Positions 34,256-42,218 of a stretch of DNA of 43,805 nucleotides are shown one piece after another. This DNA is from Ruminococcus sp. GTDB lineage: Bacteria; Bacillota; Clostridia; Oscillospirales; Acutalibacteraceae. The notes beneath the pieces were generated by a model that worked only from the letters and a program-made list of their open reading frames with translations, was not told where the DNA came from and did no database searches. The stretch's first letter is position 1; each line of letters starts with the position of its first letter. The stretch spans positions 1 through 43,805 of the forward strand of contig JAFQDM010000013.1 of the NCBI GenBank assembly GCA_017416065.1. The letters are read 5' to 3'. The translations under genes were made by a program, and so were the position numbers.

Positions 34256-35539
34256 TTAGTCCAGTTTGTTCATCACCATACCCGTGATCATCTTGGGGTA
34301 GAAATAGGTGGATTTCTGGGGCATTTTTTCGCCTGCGGAGGCTACGTCGCGAATCTCCGTAACCTTTGTGGGATTGAGCACAAAGGAGCACTGAGCAGAG
34401 CCTTTGTCAACAGAGGAGAGGGCTTCCTCGAAGAATTTTGTGTAGGTCAGGTTGATCTGAGCCGCCATATTCTCCTTGTCTATGCCGAATATCTGCTCAA
34501 GGATAAGTGTGTGCAGAACCGTAACGTCAAGCTGACGGGATGCTTCTGACAGCTCAGGCAGAAGCGCATCCATAACTGCAATATCCTTGAGGGTGAGCAG
34601 ATACCACTCGCCGCCGCCTGTGTAGAAGCCGAATGCCTTTTTGCCCTCGGCATCCTTCTTAGCAAGGAGCTGCTCCATATTGTCAGCAGAGTCAAAGCGC
34701 TCAACCTCAAAGTATTCCCCGCATTTGGCGAGTACTGCGGCTTTATCAAAGCTCTCAAGGTCGCGCACAAGCCTGTGGGTGGGGAATACCACAAGTCCGG
34801 GATGCCCCATATCGCACAGGAAGATCATCTGGTAGTCCTGTGCATCTCCCTCTTTGGAAATGCCCTGCTCTCGGCAGTAGTTGCGGTAGTTGAGGGCTGT
34901 TTCGTAGCGGTGATGTCCGTCTGCAATGTATATCTTTCTTTCAGAGAAATCGTTTGTAAGCTTCTCGATTGCCTTTTCGTCAGTTACGATCCACATACGG
35001 TGAGTGATTGAGTCCTCGTCTGTAAACTCCATATGTGCAGCACCCTTTGAGAGTGCGTCGATTGTAGAAAGGGAGGTATGCTCCTCGTCCATATAAAGTC
35101 CGTAGATCTGGCTGAAGTTGCAGTTTGTGGCTTTCATCAGGTTCAGTCTGTCTTCCTTTGCCTTGGACAGGGTGAACTCGTGGGGGAGTACCACTCCCTT
35201 GGAGAATTCCTCCACCTTTAAGCGGCAGATAAGACCCTTGATGGAGTTTCGCTTGCCGTAAGCGGTGAACTCCTCCTCGTAAATGTACAGAGCAGGCTTA
35301 TCCTCGCGGATGAGTACACCCTTATCCTCCCAGAGCCTGAGCACGTCTGCGGCGGTTTTGTAGGGATCTTCGCCCTCCTTGGGAAGCTCAAGACGGATAA
35401 TGTTGTTTTCGTTTGCCTTAAGGAATGCGAGCCTCTGCTCTTCGCTGATGATATCGTAAGGGGGACAGCACAGGGACCGGATGTCTCCTGCGGTTGTGGT
35501 GTTGAAGCGCAAGCCCTTGAAGGCTTTGATCTGTGCCAT
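34256..35539 (-). CDS. DUF1015 family protein
   Basis: A 427-residue cytoplasmic protein starting at ATG 35539, chosen because GGAGG lies 8 nt upstream; a longer frame to 35644 has no ribosome site. Motifs typical of DUF1015 are IKAFKGLRFN, CCPPYDIIS, RLELP, GLICRLKVEEFSKGVVLPHEFTL and the strongly conserved IADGHHRYETALNYR. Distant relatives include serine-kinase-like proteins (SerK/SbnI), so a role in phosphoserine chemistry is possible but not shown here. It is monocistronic, bounded by the hairpin array and its own promoter. Confidence 0.9.
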   Translation of the reverse strand: MAQIKAFKGLRFNTTTAGDIRSLCCPPYDIISEEQRLAFLKANENNIIRLELPKEGEDPYKTAADVLRLWEDKGVLIREDKPALYIYEEEFTAYGKRNSIKGLICRLKVEEFSKGVVLPHEFTLSKAKEDRLNLMKATNCNFSQIYGLYMDEEHTSLSTIDALSKGAAHMEFTDEDSITHRMWIVTDEKAIEKLTNDFSERKIYIADGHHRYETALNYRNYCREQGISKEGDAQDYQMIFLCDMGHPGLVVFPTHRLVRDLESFDKAAVLAKCGEYFEVERFDSADNMEQLLAKKDAEGKKAFGFYTGGGEWYLLTLKDIAVMDALLPELSEASRQLDVTVLHTLILEQIFGIDKENMAAQINLTYTKFFEEALSSVDKGSAQCSFVLNPTKVTEIRDVASAGEKMPQKSTYFYPKMITGMVMNKLD

Positions 35540-35576
35540 GGTTGTTTCCTCCGTTTTATTAAAATAATACATTACC

Positions 35577-35605
35577 AGTATATCAGCAAAGGGGCCTGAT
35601 TGCAA
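35577..35605 (-). promoter_or_regulatory. Promoter of the DUF1015 gene
   Basis: On the minus strand TTGCAA (35605-35600), a 17-bp spacer and TATACT (35582-35577). Confidence 0.7.
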
Positions 35606-35702
35606 CAGAAACAGGGAAAATATTGGAGCATGATTGATCCGCAAGATAAAAAAGCACCAAATTTGTAAAGCCTTGGGACTATTAATTGATAATTATTACA
35701 GA

Positions 35703-35732
35703 TTGACTTTGCAGGGTGTGTTGTGGTATATT
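35703..35732 (+). promoter_or_regulatory. Promoter of the Dlt-like acylation operon
   Basis: TTGACT (35703-35708), an 18-bp spacer and TATATT (35727-35732). A second -10-like TATAAT (35735-35740) lies just downstream without a well-placed -35. Confidence 0.62.
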
Positions 35733-35811
35733 ACTATAATGTAGAGAAGTGTCGATTTGTCGCCATTTCCGCAGAAAAATAAAATTTTATTTTAAGAAAG
35801 AGGAAAAGATT

Positions 35812-36042
35812 ATGGACAGAATTTTAGAGATCTTATCATCAATCCGCGCAGATATTGACTTTGAAAAAGAAGAGAAGCTTATTGATGACGGCATCCTTGA
35901 CAGCTTTGACATTGTTTCCATCGTTGCTGAGCTTTGCGCTGAGTACGACGTTACCATCACGGTAGATATGCTGGAGCCTGAGAACTTCAACAGCGCTGCA
36001 GCTATGCTTGCTCTTGTTGAGAGCATTCTTGACGAGGACTGA
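35812..36042 (+). CDS. Acyl carrier protein of a Dlt-like cassette
   Basis: A 76-residue carrier protein starting at ATG 35812 after AGAGGAAAAG. DDGILDSFDIV holds the 4'-phosphopantetheine attachment serine, S31. The acidic composition and length match DltC and ACPs. It should carry an acyl or aminoacyl group activated by the ligase encoded at 38932-40410 and hand it to the membrane acyltransferase encoded next. No fatty-acid synthesis genes are near, favouring a dedicated carrier. Confidence 0.92.
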   Translation: MDRILEILSSIRADIDFEKEEKLIDDGILDSFDIVSIVAELCAEYDVTITVDMLEPENFNSAAAMLALVESILDED

Positions 36043-36107
36043 TCCTTGCCTTTGGCATATACACATATACAAAAGTAAATGAAGTAAATGACGGGGTAAG
36101 ATAAGTT

Positions 36108-37715
36108 ATGGCATTAAATTCGCTATCCTTTCTGGCTTTTCTGGCGGTTGTAGTACTTGTCTACTACATAGTCCCCAAAAAGATCCAGTGGGCTGTACTT
36201 CTGGTGGCAAGCTACGGCTTTTATTTAAGCAGTGGCTTTGACCACGTGGTTTATATTATTGCAACAACATTGTTTACCTACGGTGCAGGTCGCCTGATGC
36301 AGCACTTCCGCGATAAGCAGAAGCTGGAGATCGCGCAGATGGGCGAGGTTACCAAGGAGCAAAAGCGTGAGCTGAAAAAGGTTGTTGCCAAGAAGGTCAG
36401 GACTGTTCAGGTGGTCACCGTACTGGTAAACCTTTTGGTTCTGGCGGTTGTGAAGAAATACGTGAATTTCTTTATCGGCGGTGTGAACGATGTGTTCTCC
36501 CTTTTCCATTGGGACGCATCTCTTCCCATGATAAACCTGATAGTTCCTCTGGGACTTTCTTACTATACCTTCAACACCATCGGTTATATTATTGACGTGG
36601 GCAGAGGCAAGCACCCTGCAGAGAAGCACATAGGCAAGTATGCTCTGTTTGTTTCTTTCTTCCCCTCCATTGTTCAGGGACCGTTGTTCCGCTTTGGAGA
36701 TGTGGGAATGCAGCTTCAGCAGCCTCACAAGTTTGATTTTAAGAACCTGACCTTTGGCGCACAGCTTATTATGTGGGGCTTCTTTAAGAAGCTTGTTATT
36801 GCAGACAGAGTGGCACCCATTGTTCAGCATGTGTTTTCACCGGGCTTTACGGATTATAACGGCTCACAGATCTTCTTCGGTGTGCTGGCCTATTCCTTCC
36901 AGATCTACGGAGATTTTTCCGGAGGTACGGATATCACACGCGGTGCGGCTCAGATCCTGGGCATAGAACTGCCCGTAAACTTTGAGCGTCCCTTCTTTGC
37001 AAACTCAATGGCGGATTTCTGGCACAGATGGCATGCATCTCTGGGTGCATGGATGAGGGAGTTTGTTTTCTTCCCCGTAATGCTCTGCAAGCCCGTTACT
37101 GCCCTGAGCAAGAAGGTCCGTATGAAGTTCGGTCCTCACGCAGGTAAGATAGTTCCCTCCGTTGCGGCGCCCTTTGTGGTGTTCTTCCTGATCGGAATCT
37201 GGCACGGACTTACCTGGCAGTACATTACCAACGGACTTTATAATGCAATTCTGATCTCATCCAGCGTTGCCTTTGCTCCTTTGTTTGAGAAGATGACAAA
37301 GAAGCTTCATATTAACACAGAGACATTCAGCTGGAGATTGTTCCAGATACTGAGAACCTTCGGACTTCTTTGTATTTCCCGTACTATCGTTAAGGCTCCC
37401 GGCATCAAAGAGGCCTTCAGAATGATAAAGGCTATGTTTACCTCCTTTGATCCCGATTTCCTTTTGGGCTTTGACGGTGAGATCTACACCTACGGTGTGG
37501 ATGAAAAGAGCCTTTGGGTCGTATTCTTTGCGATTATGCTGCTGCTCGTAGTAGGCGTTCTGCAGGAGAACGGCATGAAGATCCGCGAGACCTTGTCCAA
37601 GCAGAATCTTATATTCCGCTGGTCTTTGCTTTTGGGACTTCTGGCAGTTATCCTTGTGTTTGGTGCATATGGTCCTGCTTACGACGCAAGCGCATTCATC
37701 TACGGCAGATTCTAA
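36108..37715 (+). CDS. MBOAT-family O-acyltransferase (DltB/AlgI-like)
   Basis: A 535-residue polytopic membrane protein with about ten hydrophobic segments. The N-terminal half has the AlgI/DltB-like LIVPLGLSYYTFNTIGYIID-type core. The hallmark WHRWHASLGAWMREFVFFP (H306, H309) and the catalytic-type histidine H366 in IGIWHGLTW identify MBOAT. It should move an acyl group from the carrier protein across the membrane onto a surface acceptor. It lies between the carrier and the SGNH protein, the usual functional set. The acceptor (teichoic acid or another glycopolymer) is not known. Confidence 0.93.
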   Translation: MALNSLSFLAFLAVVVLVYYIVPKKIQWAVLLVASYGFYLSSGFDHVVYIIATTLFTYGAGRLMQHFRDKQKLEIAQMGEVTKEQKRELKKVVAKKVRTVQVVTVLVNLLVLAVVKKYVNFFIGGVNDVFSLFHWDASLPMINLIVPLGLSYYTFNTIGYIIDVGRGKHPAEKHIGKYALFVSFFPSIVQGPLFRFGDVGMQLQQPHKFDFKNLTFGAQLIMWGFFKKLVIADRVAPIVQHVFSPGFTDYNGSQIFFGVLAYSFQIYGDFSGGTDITRGAAQILGIELPVNFERPFFANSMADFWHRWHASLGAWMREFVFFPVMLCKPVTALSKKVRMKFGPHAGKIVPSVAAPFVVFFLIGIWHGLTWQYITNGLYNAILISSSVAFAPLFEKMTKKLHINTETFSWRLFQILRTFGLLCISRTIVKAPGIKEAFRMIKAMFTSFDPDFLLGFDGEIYTYGVDEKSLWVVFFAIMLLLVVGVLQENGMKIRETLSKQNLIFRWSLLLGLLAVILVFGAYGPAYDASAFIYGRF

Positions 37716-37732
37716 GATAAGGAGAGAGCACT

Positions 37733-38824
37733 ATGAAACTGAAAAGAATTTTAGGCTGTGTTGCTTTTATCCTTATTGCCTGCGTTATGATGACCGTGCT
37801 GTGCGACCTGCTGGAACTCAGCAACACCAGTAACTTTGATAAACGATACGAAACCTTCAGAAATCTGGAGAAGGATACGGTAGACGCTGTATTTCTCGGC
37901 ACCAGCGGAGTTGACCGCTATTGGATCGCTCCCAAGGCCTACGAAGAATACGGAATGACCGTGTATCCCCTTGCCATTGAGTCTATGCCTACCTGGCTGA
38001 TGACCAACGTGCTCAAGGATGTGTTCAGATATCAGGATCCCAAGCTCATTATGATAGATGCACGCTCTTTCGGTCAAAGCAACGTTAAGAAAGAGAATAT
38101 GGAGATCTTTGCCCGCCGTGTTCTGGATTCTATGGAGATGTTCTCCCTGAACAGAATCGAGGCAGGATTCAAGACCATGCGTGTGATCCACGAGACCTTT
38201 GAGGATGCTCCTGCGTTTGATATTTCTTATCTTCTTTCATTTGTGAAATATCACGACAGTTGGAAGGACGACGACTACAAGATCACAAACAACCTTGGAA
38301 GCAAGGAGCACGAGTACGGCGGATTTTATATTACCGGCAACAGCACAAAGATCCAGCCCCAGGAGGTCAGACCCTACGATTTTGACCTTTACACACCCCT
38401 TGACCCCGTAACCGAGGAATCCCTCTATGAGATACTGGATTTCCTTGAGGATAAGGACGTTGAGGTTCTGTTTGTAGATACTCCTCAGCTTAAGGATGAC
38501 CAGGAGGTTGGCAGAGGCAACACTCTTTACAAGATCCTTGAGGAAAGAGGAGTTGACTACATCCACTTCCTTTCAGAGGACCAGTCTGAGTCCCTCCACG
38601 TTATAGACCTTGATTATAACCGTGATTTCTACGATGCACCCCATGTTAACTACTACGGCGCAGAGAAATTTACGGATTACTTTGCAGAGTATCTTGATGA
38701 AAACTACGACCTTCCCGACAGACGTGCAGACGACTCTGTCAAAAAGGATTGGGACGGAAGATACGACGCTATCCTTGACAAGATCAAGGCTGACGAAAAA
38801 AAGAAAAATTCAGCGAATAAATAA
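37733..38824 (+). CDS. Membrane-anchored SGNH/DltD-like protein
   Basis: A 363-residue protein with one N-terminal membrane anchor (about 4-27) and an extracytoplasmic domain. FLGTSGVDRYW gives the predicted nucleophile S58, and DAPHVNYYG gives D301 and H304, the Asp-x2-His of SGNH hydrolases. KAYEEYGMTVYPLA also resembles the AlgJ/DltD group. It starts 17 nt after the MBOAT gene behind AAGGAGAG. It probably completes transfer of the acyl group to the acceptor outside the membrane. The C-terminus is lysine-rich (DEKKKNSANK). Confidence 0.87.
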   Translation: MKLKRILGCVAFILIACVMMTVLCDLLELSNTSNFDKRYETFRNLEKDTVDAVFLGTSGVDRYWIAPKAYEEYGMTVYPLAIESMPTWLMTNVLKDVFRYQDPKLIMIDARSFGQSNVKKENMEIFARRVLDSMEMFSLNRIEAGFKTMRVIHETFEDAPAFDISYLLSFVKYHDSWKDDDYKITNNLGSKEHEYGGFYITGNSTKIQPQEVRPYDFDLYTPLDPVTEESLYEILDFLEDKDVEVLFVDTPQLKDDQEVGRGNTLYKILEERGVDYIHFLSEDQSESLHVIDLDYNRDFYDAPHVNYYGAEKFTDYFAEYLDENYDLPDRRADDSVKKDWDGRYDAILDKIKADEKKKNSANK

Positions 38825-38833
38825 TTGATTCAG

Positions 38834-38890
38834 ATCAGGGGATATCAGGAGGGCCTTGCAGATACCTCACTTGTTATCCCCGTGATTTTT
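38834..38890 (+). promoter_or_regulatory. Hairpin with T-run between the SGNH gene and the ligase gene
   Basis: ATCAGGGGATA (38834-38844) pairs with TATCCCCGTGAT (38875-38886, one bulge) and is followed by TTTTT. It could be a partial terminator that lowers ligase expression relative to the first three genes, or a processing site. Confidence 0.5.
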
Positions 38891-38931
38891 ATGTATTTAC
38901 CGCATATGTTCTGCGGTGAAAGGAGATTATT

Positions 38932-40410
38932 ATGCTTAATTCTGTTGCTCTGATGATTCAGAAATTTGCAAAAGAAACACCCTCAAAGCCTGCCGTGATT
39001 GTAAACGACCAGGTGTGCAGCTACGAGTTGCTTGCACTTAATAACCGCAAGGCGGCTCAGTTTCTGCAGGCTCGCGGCATAAAGGAAGGCGACAGGGTGA
39101 TCGTTGAGTCTGACCACATCCTGCCTTATATTTACGTTTGGTACGGAATCCAGCTTCTGGGTGCAACCTTTGTACCCTTAGAGAAGAACACTCCCAGCCT
39201 GCGTATAGAGGAGATCGCCAAGGAGCTTGAGGCCACGACCATAATCACACTCACCTCCCGTGAGGATCTGCCTGCGTCTTTGGCACTTTGCGACATTATG
39301 CAGGAGATAGAGGCACTCAGCGGAGATTTCACTCCTGTGGAGTCTCAGGACAGCAGCCTTGCAGAGATCTTGTTTACAACAGGCACAACCGGCAAGTCCA
39401 AGGGCGTTATGGTATCTTACTCCAATCAGATCAACATTGCCCTTGCAGGCATAGAAACAACGAATATTCAGCAGGATAACGTATGGCTTATCCCCACTCC
39501 CATGAACCATGCCGCAGGACTGAGAAAGGCTCATATTGCCCTTGCAGTAGGCAGTACGGTATGCCTTTTGGAGGGATTTAGAAACTTTAAGCAGTATTTT
39601 GAGACCATCCGCAAGCATAACGTAACCTCTCTCTATCTGCCTCCCTCAGCGATCCATATGCTCCTGGCTATGGCATCCAAAGAGCTTGAGGCCCTCAAGG
39701 GTCAGCTCAGATTCATCTATTCCAGCTCTACGGCTTATCCCGAAACAGATAAGGAGAAAATGCGTGCTCTGCTGCCTGATGTGTATATGTATAACTGCTT
39801 CGGTTGTTCAGAGGTAGGTGTTGTGTGCACAGATGAGTTCTGCGTTTCAGGCGGCTCCAAGTACACAGGCAGTGTAGGCAAGCCCAACTCCCTGAGTGAG
39901 ATAGTTATCCTTGACGAGGACGGAAATGAGATAAAGGATTCCTCCCCTGAGAAAACAGGTCTTTGCGCTATCCGCAGTAAGTCCGTAATGCAGGGCTATT
40001 GGAACGAGCCCGAGCAGACCGCAAAGGCACTCAAGAACGGTATGCTGGTTATGAGTGATATCTGCTACTTTGCTCCCAACGGTGAGCTTATTCTTGTGGG
40101 CAGAAGCAACGATACCATCAACCTGGGCGGCTTTAAGGTAGCACCTTTAGAGGTTGAAGAGGTAGTATTGCGTGTGCCCTGTGTTGACGAATGTCTGCTC
40201 ATTCCCATGACTGTTGGCGGCAATATGGCGCTGAAGCTCCTTGTTGTGCTCAAAGAGGGTATGGAGCTTGACGAGAAGGCTATCCGTGAGACCATCACCA
40301 AGAATCTTGAGCCTTACAAGCTTCCCAAGAGAATTATGGTTGTGGACGAGATACTCAAGACCTTCAACGGTAAGATAGACCGCAAGCAGATGATTGCAAA
40401 ATATTCCTGA
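38932..40410 (+). CDS. AMP-forming acyl/aminoacyl ligase of the Dlt-like cassette
   Basis: A 492-residue adenylating enzyme. LFTTGTTGKSKGVMVSYSNQ is the P-loop (from about residue 149). Further motifs are SSSTAYPE, NCFGCSEVGVV, GRSNDTINLGGFKVAPLEVEEV and the C-terminal catalytic lysine K481 in TFNGKIDRKQ. It should activate a carboxylic acid with ATP and load it on the carrier protein S31. In place it corresponds to DltA, but the sequence looks more like general acyl-CoA-synthetase-type ligases, so D-alanine is not assured. AAAGGAG precedes ATG 38932. It is last in the order C-B-D-A, unlike dltABCD. Confidence 0.9.
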   Translation: MLNSVALMIQKFAKETPSKPAVIVNDQVCSYELLALNNRKAAQFLQARGIKEGDRVIVESDHILPYIYVWYGIQLLGATFVPLEKNTPSLRIEEIAKELEATTIITLTSREDLPASLALCDIMQEIEALSGDFTPVESQDSSLAEILFTTGTTGKSKGVMVSYSNQINIALAGIETTNIQQDNVWLIPTPMNHAAGLRKAHIALAVGSTVCLLEGFRNFKQYFETIRKHNVTSLYLPPSAIHMLLAMASKELEALKGQLRFIYSSSTAYPETDKEKMRALLPDVYMYNCFGCSEVGVVCTDEFCVSGGSKYTGSVGKPNSLSEIVILDEDGNEIKDSSPEKTGLCAIRSKSVMQGYWNEPEQTAKALKNGMLVMSDICYFAPNGELILVGRSNDTINLGGFKVAPLEVEEVVLRVPCVDECLLIPMTVGGNMALKLLVVLKEGMELDEKAIRETITKNLEPYKLPKRIMVVDEILKTFNGKIDRKQMIAKYS

Positions 40411-40419
40411 TAAAGCATT

Positions 40420-40453
40420 TGCCGCACATGCAAAACGTGTGCGGCATTTTTTT
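40420..40453 (+). terminator. Intrinsic terminator of the Dlt-like operon
   Basis: A 9-bp stem TGCCGCACA/TGTGCGGCA (40420-40428 with 40438-40446) followed by seven T. Confidence 0.92.
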
Positions 40454-40487
40454 GCAGGTTTCCTGCATATATAATAGAAAATAAATA

Positions 40488-40516
40488 TTGACAAAGCGCC
40501 ATCTAATTGTTATAAT
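40488..40516 (+). promoter_or_regulatory. Promoter of the CAT-anticodon tRNA
   Basis: Perfect consensus TTGACA (40488-40493), a 17-bp spacer and TATAAT (40511-40516). Confidence 0.92.
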
Positions 40517-40535
40517 TACTTTTGCTATCAATTGA

Positions 40536-40612
40536 GGGCCATTAGCTCAGTTGGTTAGAGCAACCGGCTCATAACCGGTTGGTCCGGGGTTCGAGTCCCT
40601 GATGGCCCACCA
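40536..40612 (+). tRNA. tRNA with CAT anticodon (elongator Met or TilS-modified Ile2)
   Basis: A 77-nt cloverleaf with encoded CCA. The acceptor is GGGCCAT/ATGGCCC (40536-40542 with 40602-40608). The anticodon stem is ACCGG/CCGGT and the anticodon CAT is at 40570-40572. The T-arm is CGGGG/CCCTG with loop TTCGAGT. A full first acceptor pair (G-C) excludes initiator tRNA-Met. The ACCGGCTCATAACCGGT arm resembles Gram-positive tRNA-Ile2 as well as Met, so identity is left open. Confidence 0.93.
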
Positions 40613-40613
40613 T

Positions 40614-40655
40614 ATCAAACGGCAGTAATACCAAATGGTATTACTGCCGTTTGAT
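40614..40655 (+). terminator. 19-bp perfect hairpin directly after the tRNA
   Basis: ATCAAACGGCAGTAATACC (40614-40632) pairs perfectly with 40637-40655 around AAAT, one nucleotide after the CCA. It likely ends the tRNA transcript although only a weak TTTAT tail follows. Its length is unusual. Confidence 0.6.
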
Positions 40656-40701
40656 TTATCCGTGCAGTGGAGGCATCAGGGACTCGAGGCGACTGTGCCA
40701 A

Positions 40702-40758
40702 GGAAGAAATGCCACTGCATTTCTTCCGCAGGTAAAAATGATTCGGTGAATCATTTTT
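40702..40758. repeat. Two perfect hairpins in the tRNA-downstream segment
   Basis: GGAAGAAATGC-CACT-GCATTTCTTCC (40702-40727) and AAAAATGATTC-GGT-GAATCATTTTT (40734-40758) stand side by side. From here to 41007 (apart from the repeat at 40837) no gene or site is recognised, so this long gap after the tRNA holds only structured, non-coding sequence. Confidence 0.75.
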
Positions 40759-41007
40759 AAGGAGAGCGCTGATGATGCCTTCATTTTATTCACGCCCCAT
40801 CAAACGAGGTAGCTGACACCCTCTATAAAACTCATACTGATGGCCCACCATATCAACACTAGTTGTGTTTGTTGCCTTTTGTTTTTGCTTGCAGTGTCAG
40901 CAGAGGGCTCGGTGCAGGATTAGATGATGGTGTTTTTTACCCACGGTTTGCACTCTCATTCCTGCCCTTTAAGGATGCAGTTAAAATATTTAGGAGTTTT
41001 GTATATT

Positions 41008-41556
41008 ATGAAAGTTATCATCGGAGCAGGTAATACAGCTTATGATGGTTGGAAATCAACTCAAGAGAATGAATTGAATATATGCAGAAGAGGGGATTTT
41101 GAAAAACTCTTTTCTGAAAACAAAGCAGAGGCTTTTCTTGCTGAACACGTCTGGGAGCATCTTACCTTGGAAGAGGGAATTTCTGCAGCCAAAAACTGTT
41201 ATGAATATCTTGTAGACGGTGGATACATAAGAGTTGCCGTACCTGATAAGAATTTTCGGAACAAATGGTATCAGAATTTGGTGAAGGTTGGAGGAAACGG
41301 AGATCCTGATCACCCCGCTTTTACGCATAAGATCCTTTACGACTATAAAACACTTGTGAGCGTATTTGAGCAAGCGGGTTTTGACGTAGAGCTTTTGGAG
41401 TGGTGTGACGAGGATGGAGAGTTTCACTACAAATACTGGAACGAGGCGGACGGAAGAATAGGACGTTCACTTCGTTTTGATACCAGAAACAACGGTACAC
41501 AGCTCGGGATGGTATCAACAATCATTGATGCAAAGAAGACCGGGTTAATGAAGTAA
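41008..41556 (+). CDS. SAM-dependent methyltransferase-like protein
   Basis: A 182-residue protein starting at ATG 41008; AGGAG at 40992-40996 is 11 nt away, a slightly long spacing. The N-terminal IIGAGNTAYDGW resembles the motif I turn (LHLGCG...GW) of small predicted methyltransferases. AEHVWEHLTLEEG and YLVDGGYIRVAVPD match the post-motif segments (EHVLEHL, LKPGGRLRIAVPD). Middle and C-terminal parts are less familiar. The cofactor-binding glycines are reduced, so activity is uncertain. The gene is AT-rich and follows the att-like footprint, which hints at acquisition. Confidence 0.72.
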   Translation: MKVIIGAGNTAYDGWKSTQENELNICRRGDFEKLFSENKAEAFLAEHVWEHLTLEEGISAAKNCYEYLVDGGYIRVAVPDKNFRNKWYQNLVKVGGNGDPDHPAFTHKILYDYKTLVSVFEQAGFDVELLEWCDEDGEFHYKYWNEADGRIGRSLRFDTRNNGTQLGMVSTIIDAKKTGLMK

Positions 41557-41572
41557 AATAAAATATTAAATA

Positions 41573-41601
41573 TTGCTCATAAAAATATATTGTGATATAC
41601 T
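41573..41601 (+). promoter_or_regulatory. Promoter of the PAP2 phosphatase gene
   Basis: TTGCTC (41573-41578), a 17-bp spacer and TATACT (41596-41601). Confidence 0.6.
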
Positions 41602-41631
41602 AAGCATATATAGGTATTTTTAAAAGGAGCT

Positions 41632-42207
41632 ATGAATTTGCTTGATCTTATAACTCGATGGGATTTTTCCATCCTGTATTTTATTCGGGAGCATCTGCAG
41701 CTTCCCTTTTTGGATTCGGTGTCCGTATTTCTCAGCGAGGCCTTTGACGGAGGACTTCTCTGGCTCATATTGTGTGCGGTGTTGCTTGTGTTTCGCAAGA
41801 CCCGGGGTGTGGGAATAATGATGCTTTGTGCCATGGGCTTTGCTCTTGTCATTGGTGAATGGGGAATGAAGAACCTGTTTTGCCGTTTGCGCCCTTGCGT
41901 AGTGGATCCTTCCGTTTCGTTGGCTGTGGATGTGCCAAAATCCTACAGTTTCCCCTCCGGGCACACGGGCTCTTCCTTTGCGGCGGCTTTTGCTCTGTTT
42001 CTTTGTAGCAAAAAATGGGGGATACCCGCCCTTGTTCTGGCCGGTATTATAGGACTTTCACGAATGTATCTGTTCGTGCATTTTCCCACGGACGTGCTTG
42101 CAGGTGCCGTGCTTGGAATCCTATGTGCGCTTTTTGCGTGCTATTTGTTCAGGAAATTTAACCTGGAGAATAAAATTCAGAAAATCGGAATCAACAATAT
42201 ATTTTAG
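41632..42207 (+). CDS. PAP2-family membrane phosphatase
   Basis: A 191-residue integral membrane protein with about five hydrophobic helices. All three PAP2 signature motifs are present: KNLFCRLRP (KX6RP type), SFPSGHTGSS (PSGH) and SRMYLFVHFPTDV (SRX5HX3D). It should dephosphorylate a lipid phosphate such as phosphatidylglycerol phosphate or undecaprenyl pyrophosphate at the outer membrane face; the exact substrate is open. GGAG is only 2 nt from ATG 41632, so TTG 41638 (8 nt spacing) may be the true start. It lies 11 nt before the next gene. Confidence 0.92.
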   Translation: MNLLDLITRWDFSILYFIREHLQLPFLDSVSVFLSEAFDGGLLWLILCAVLLVFRKTRGVGIMMLCAMGFALVIGEWGMKNLFCRLRPCVVDPSVSLAVDVPKSYSFPSGHTGSSFAAAFALFLCSKKWGIPALVLAGIIGLSRMYLFVHFPTDVLAGAVLGILCALFACYLFRKFNLENKIQKIGINNIF

Positions 42208-42218
42208 GAGGCATTATT

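Larger units (their letters stand above)
40599..40856. repeat. 20-bp direct repeat of the tRNA 3' end with an inverted T-arm copy between (att-like footprint)
   Basis: CTGATGGCCCACCATATCAA occurs at 40599-40618, where it includes the tRNA acceptor end and CCA, and again at 40837-40856. In between, CATCAGGGACTCGA (40674-40687) is the exact inverse of tRNA bases 40591-40604. Duplication of a tRNA 3' end is the usual mark of site-specific integration, but no integrase lies in the ~220 bp between. Confidence 0.8.
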
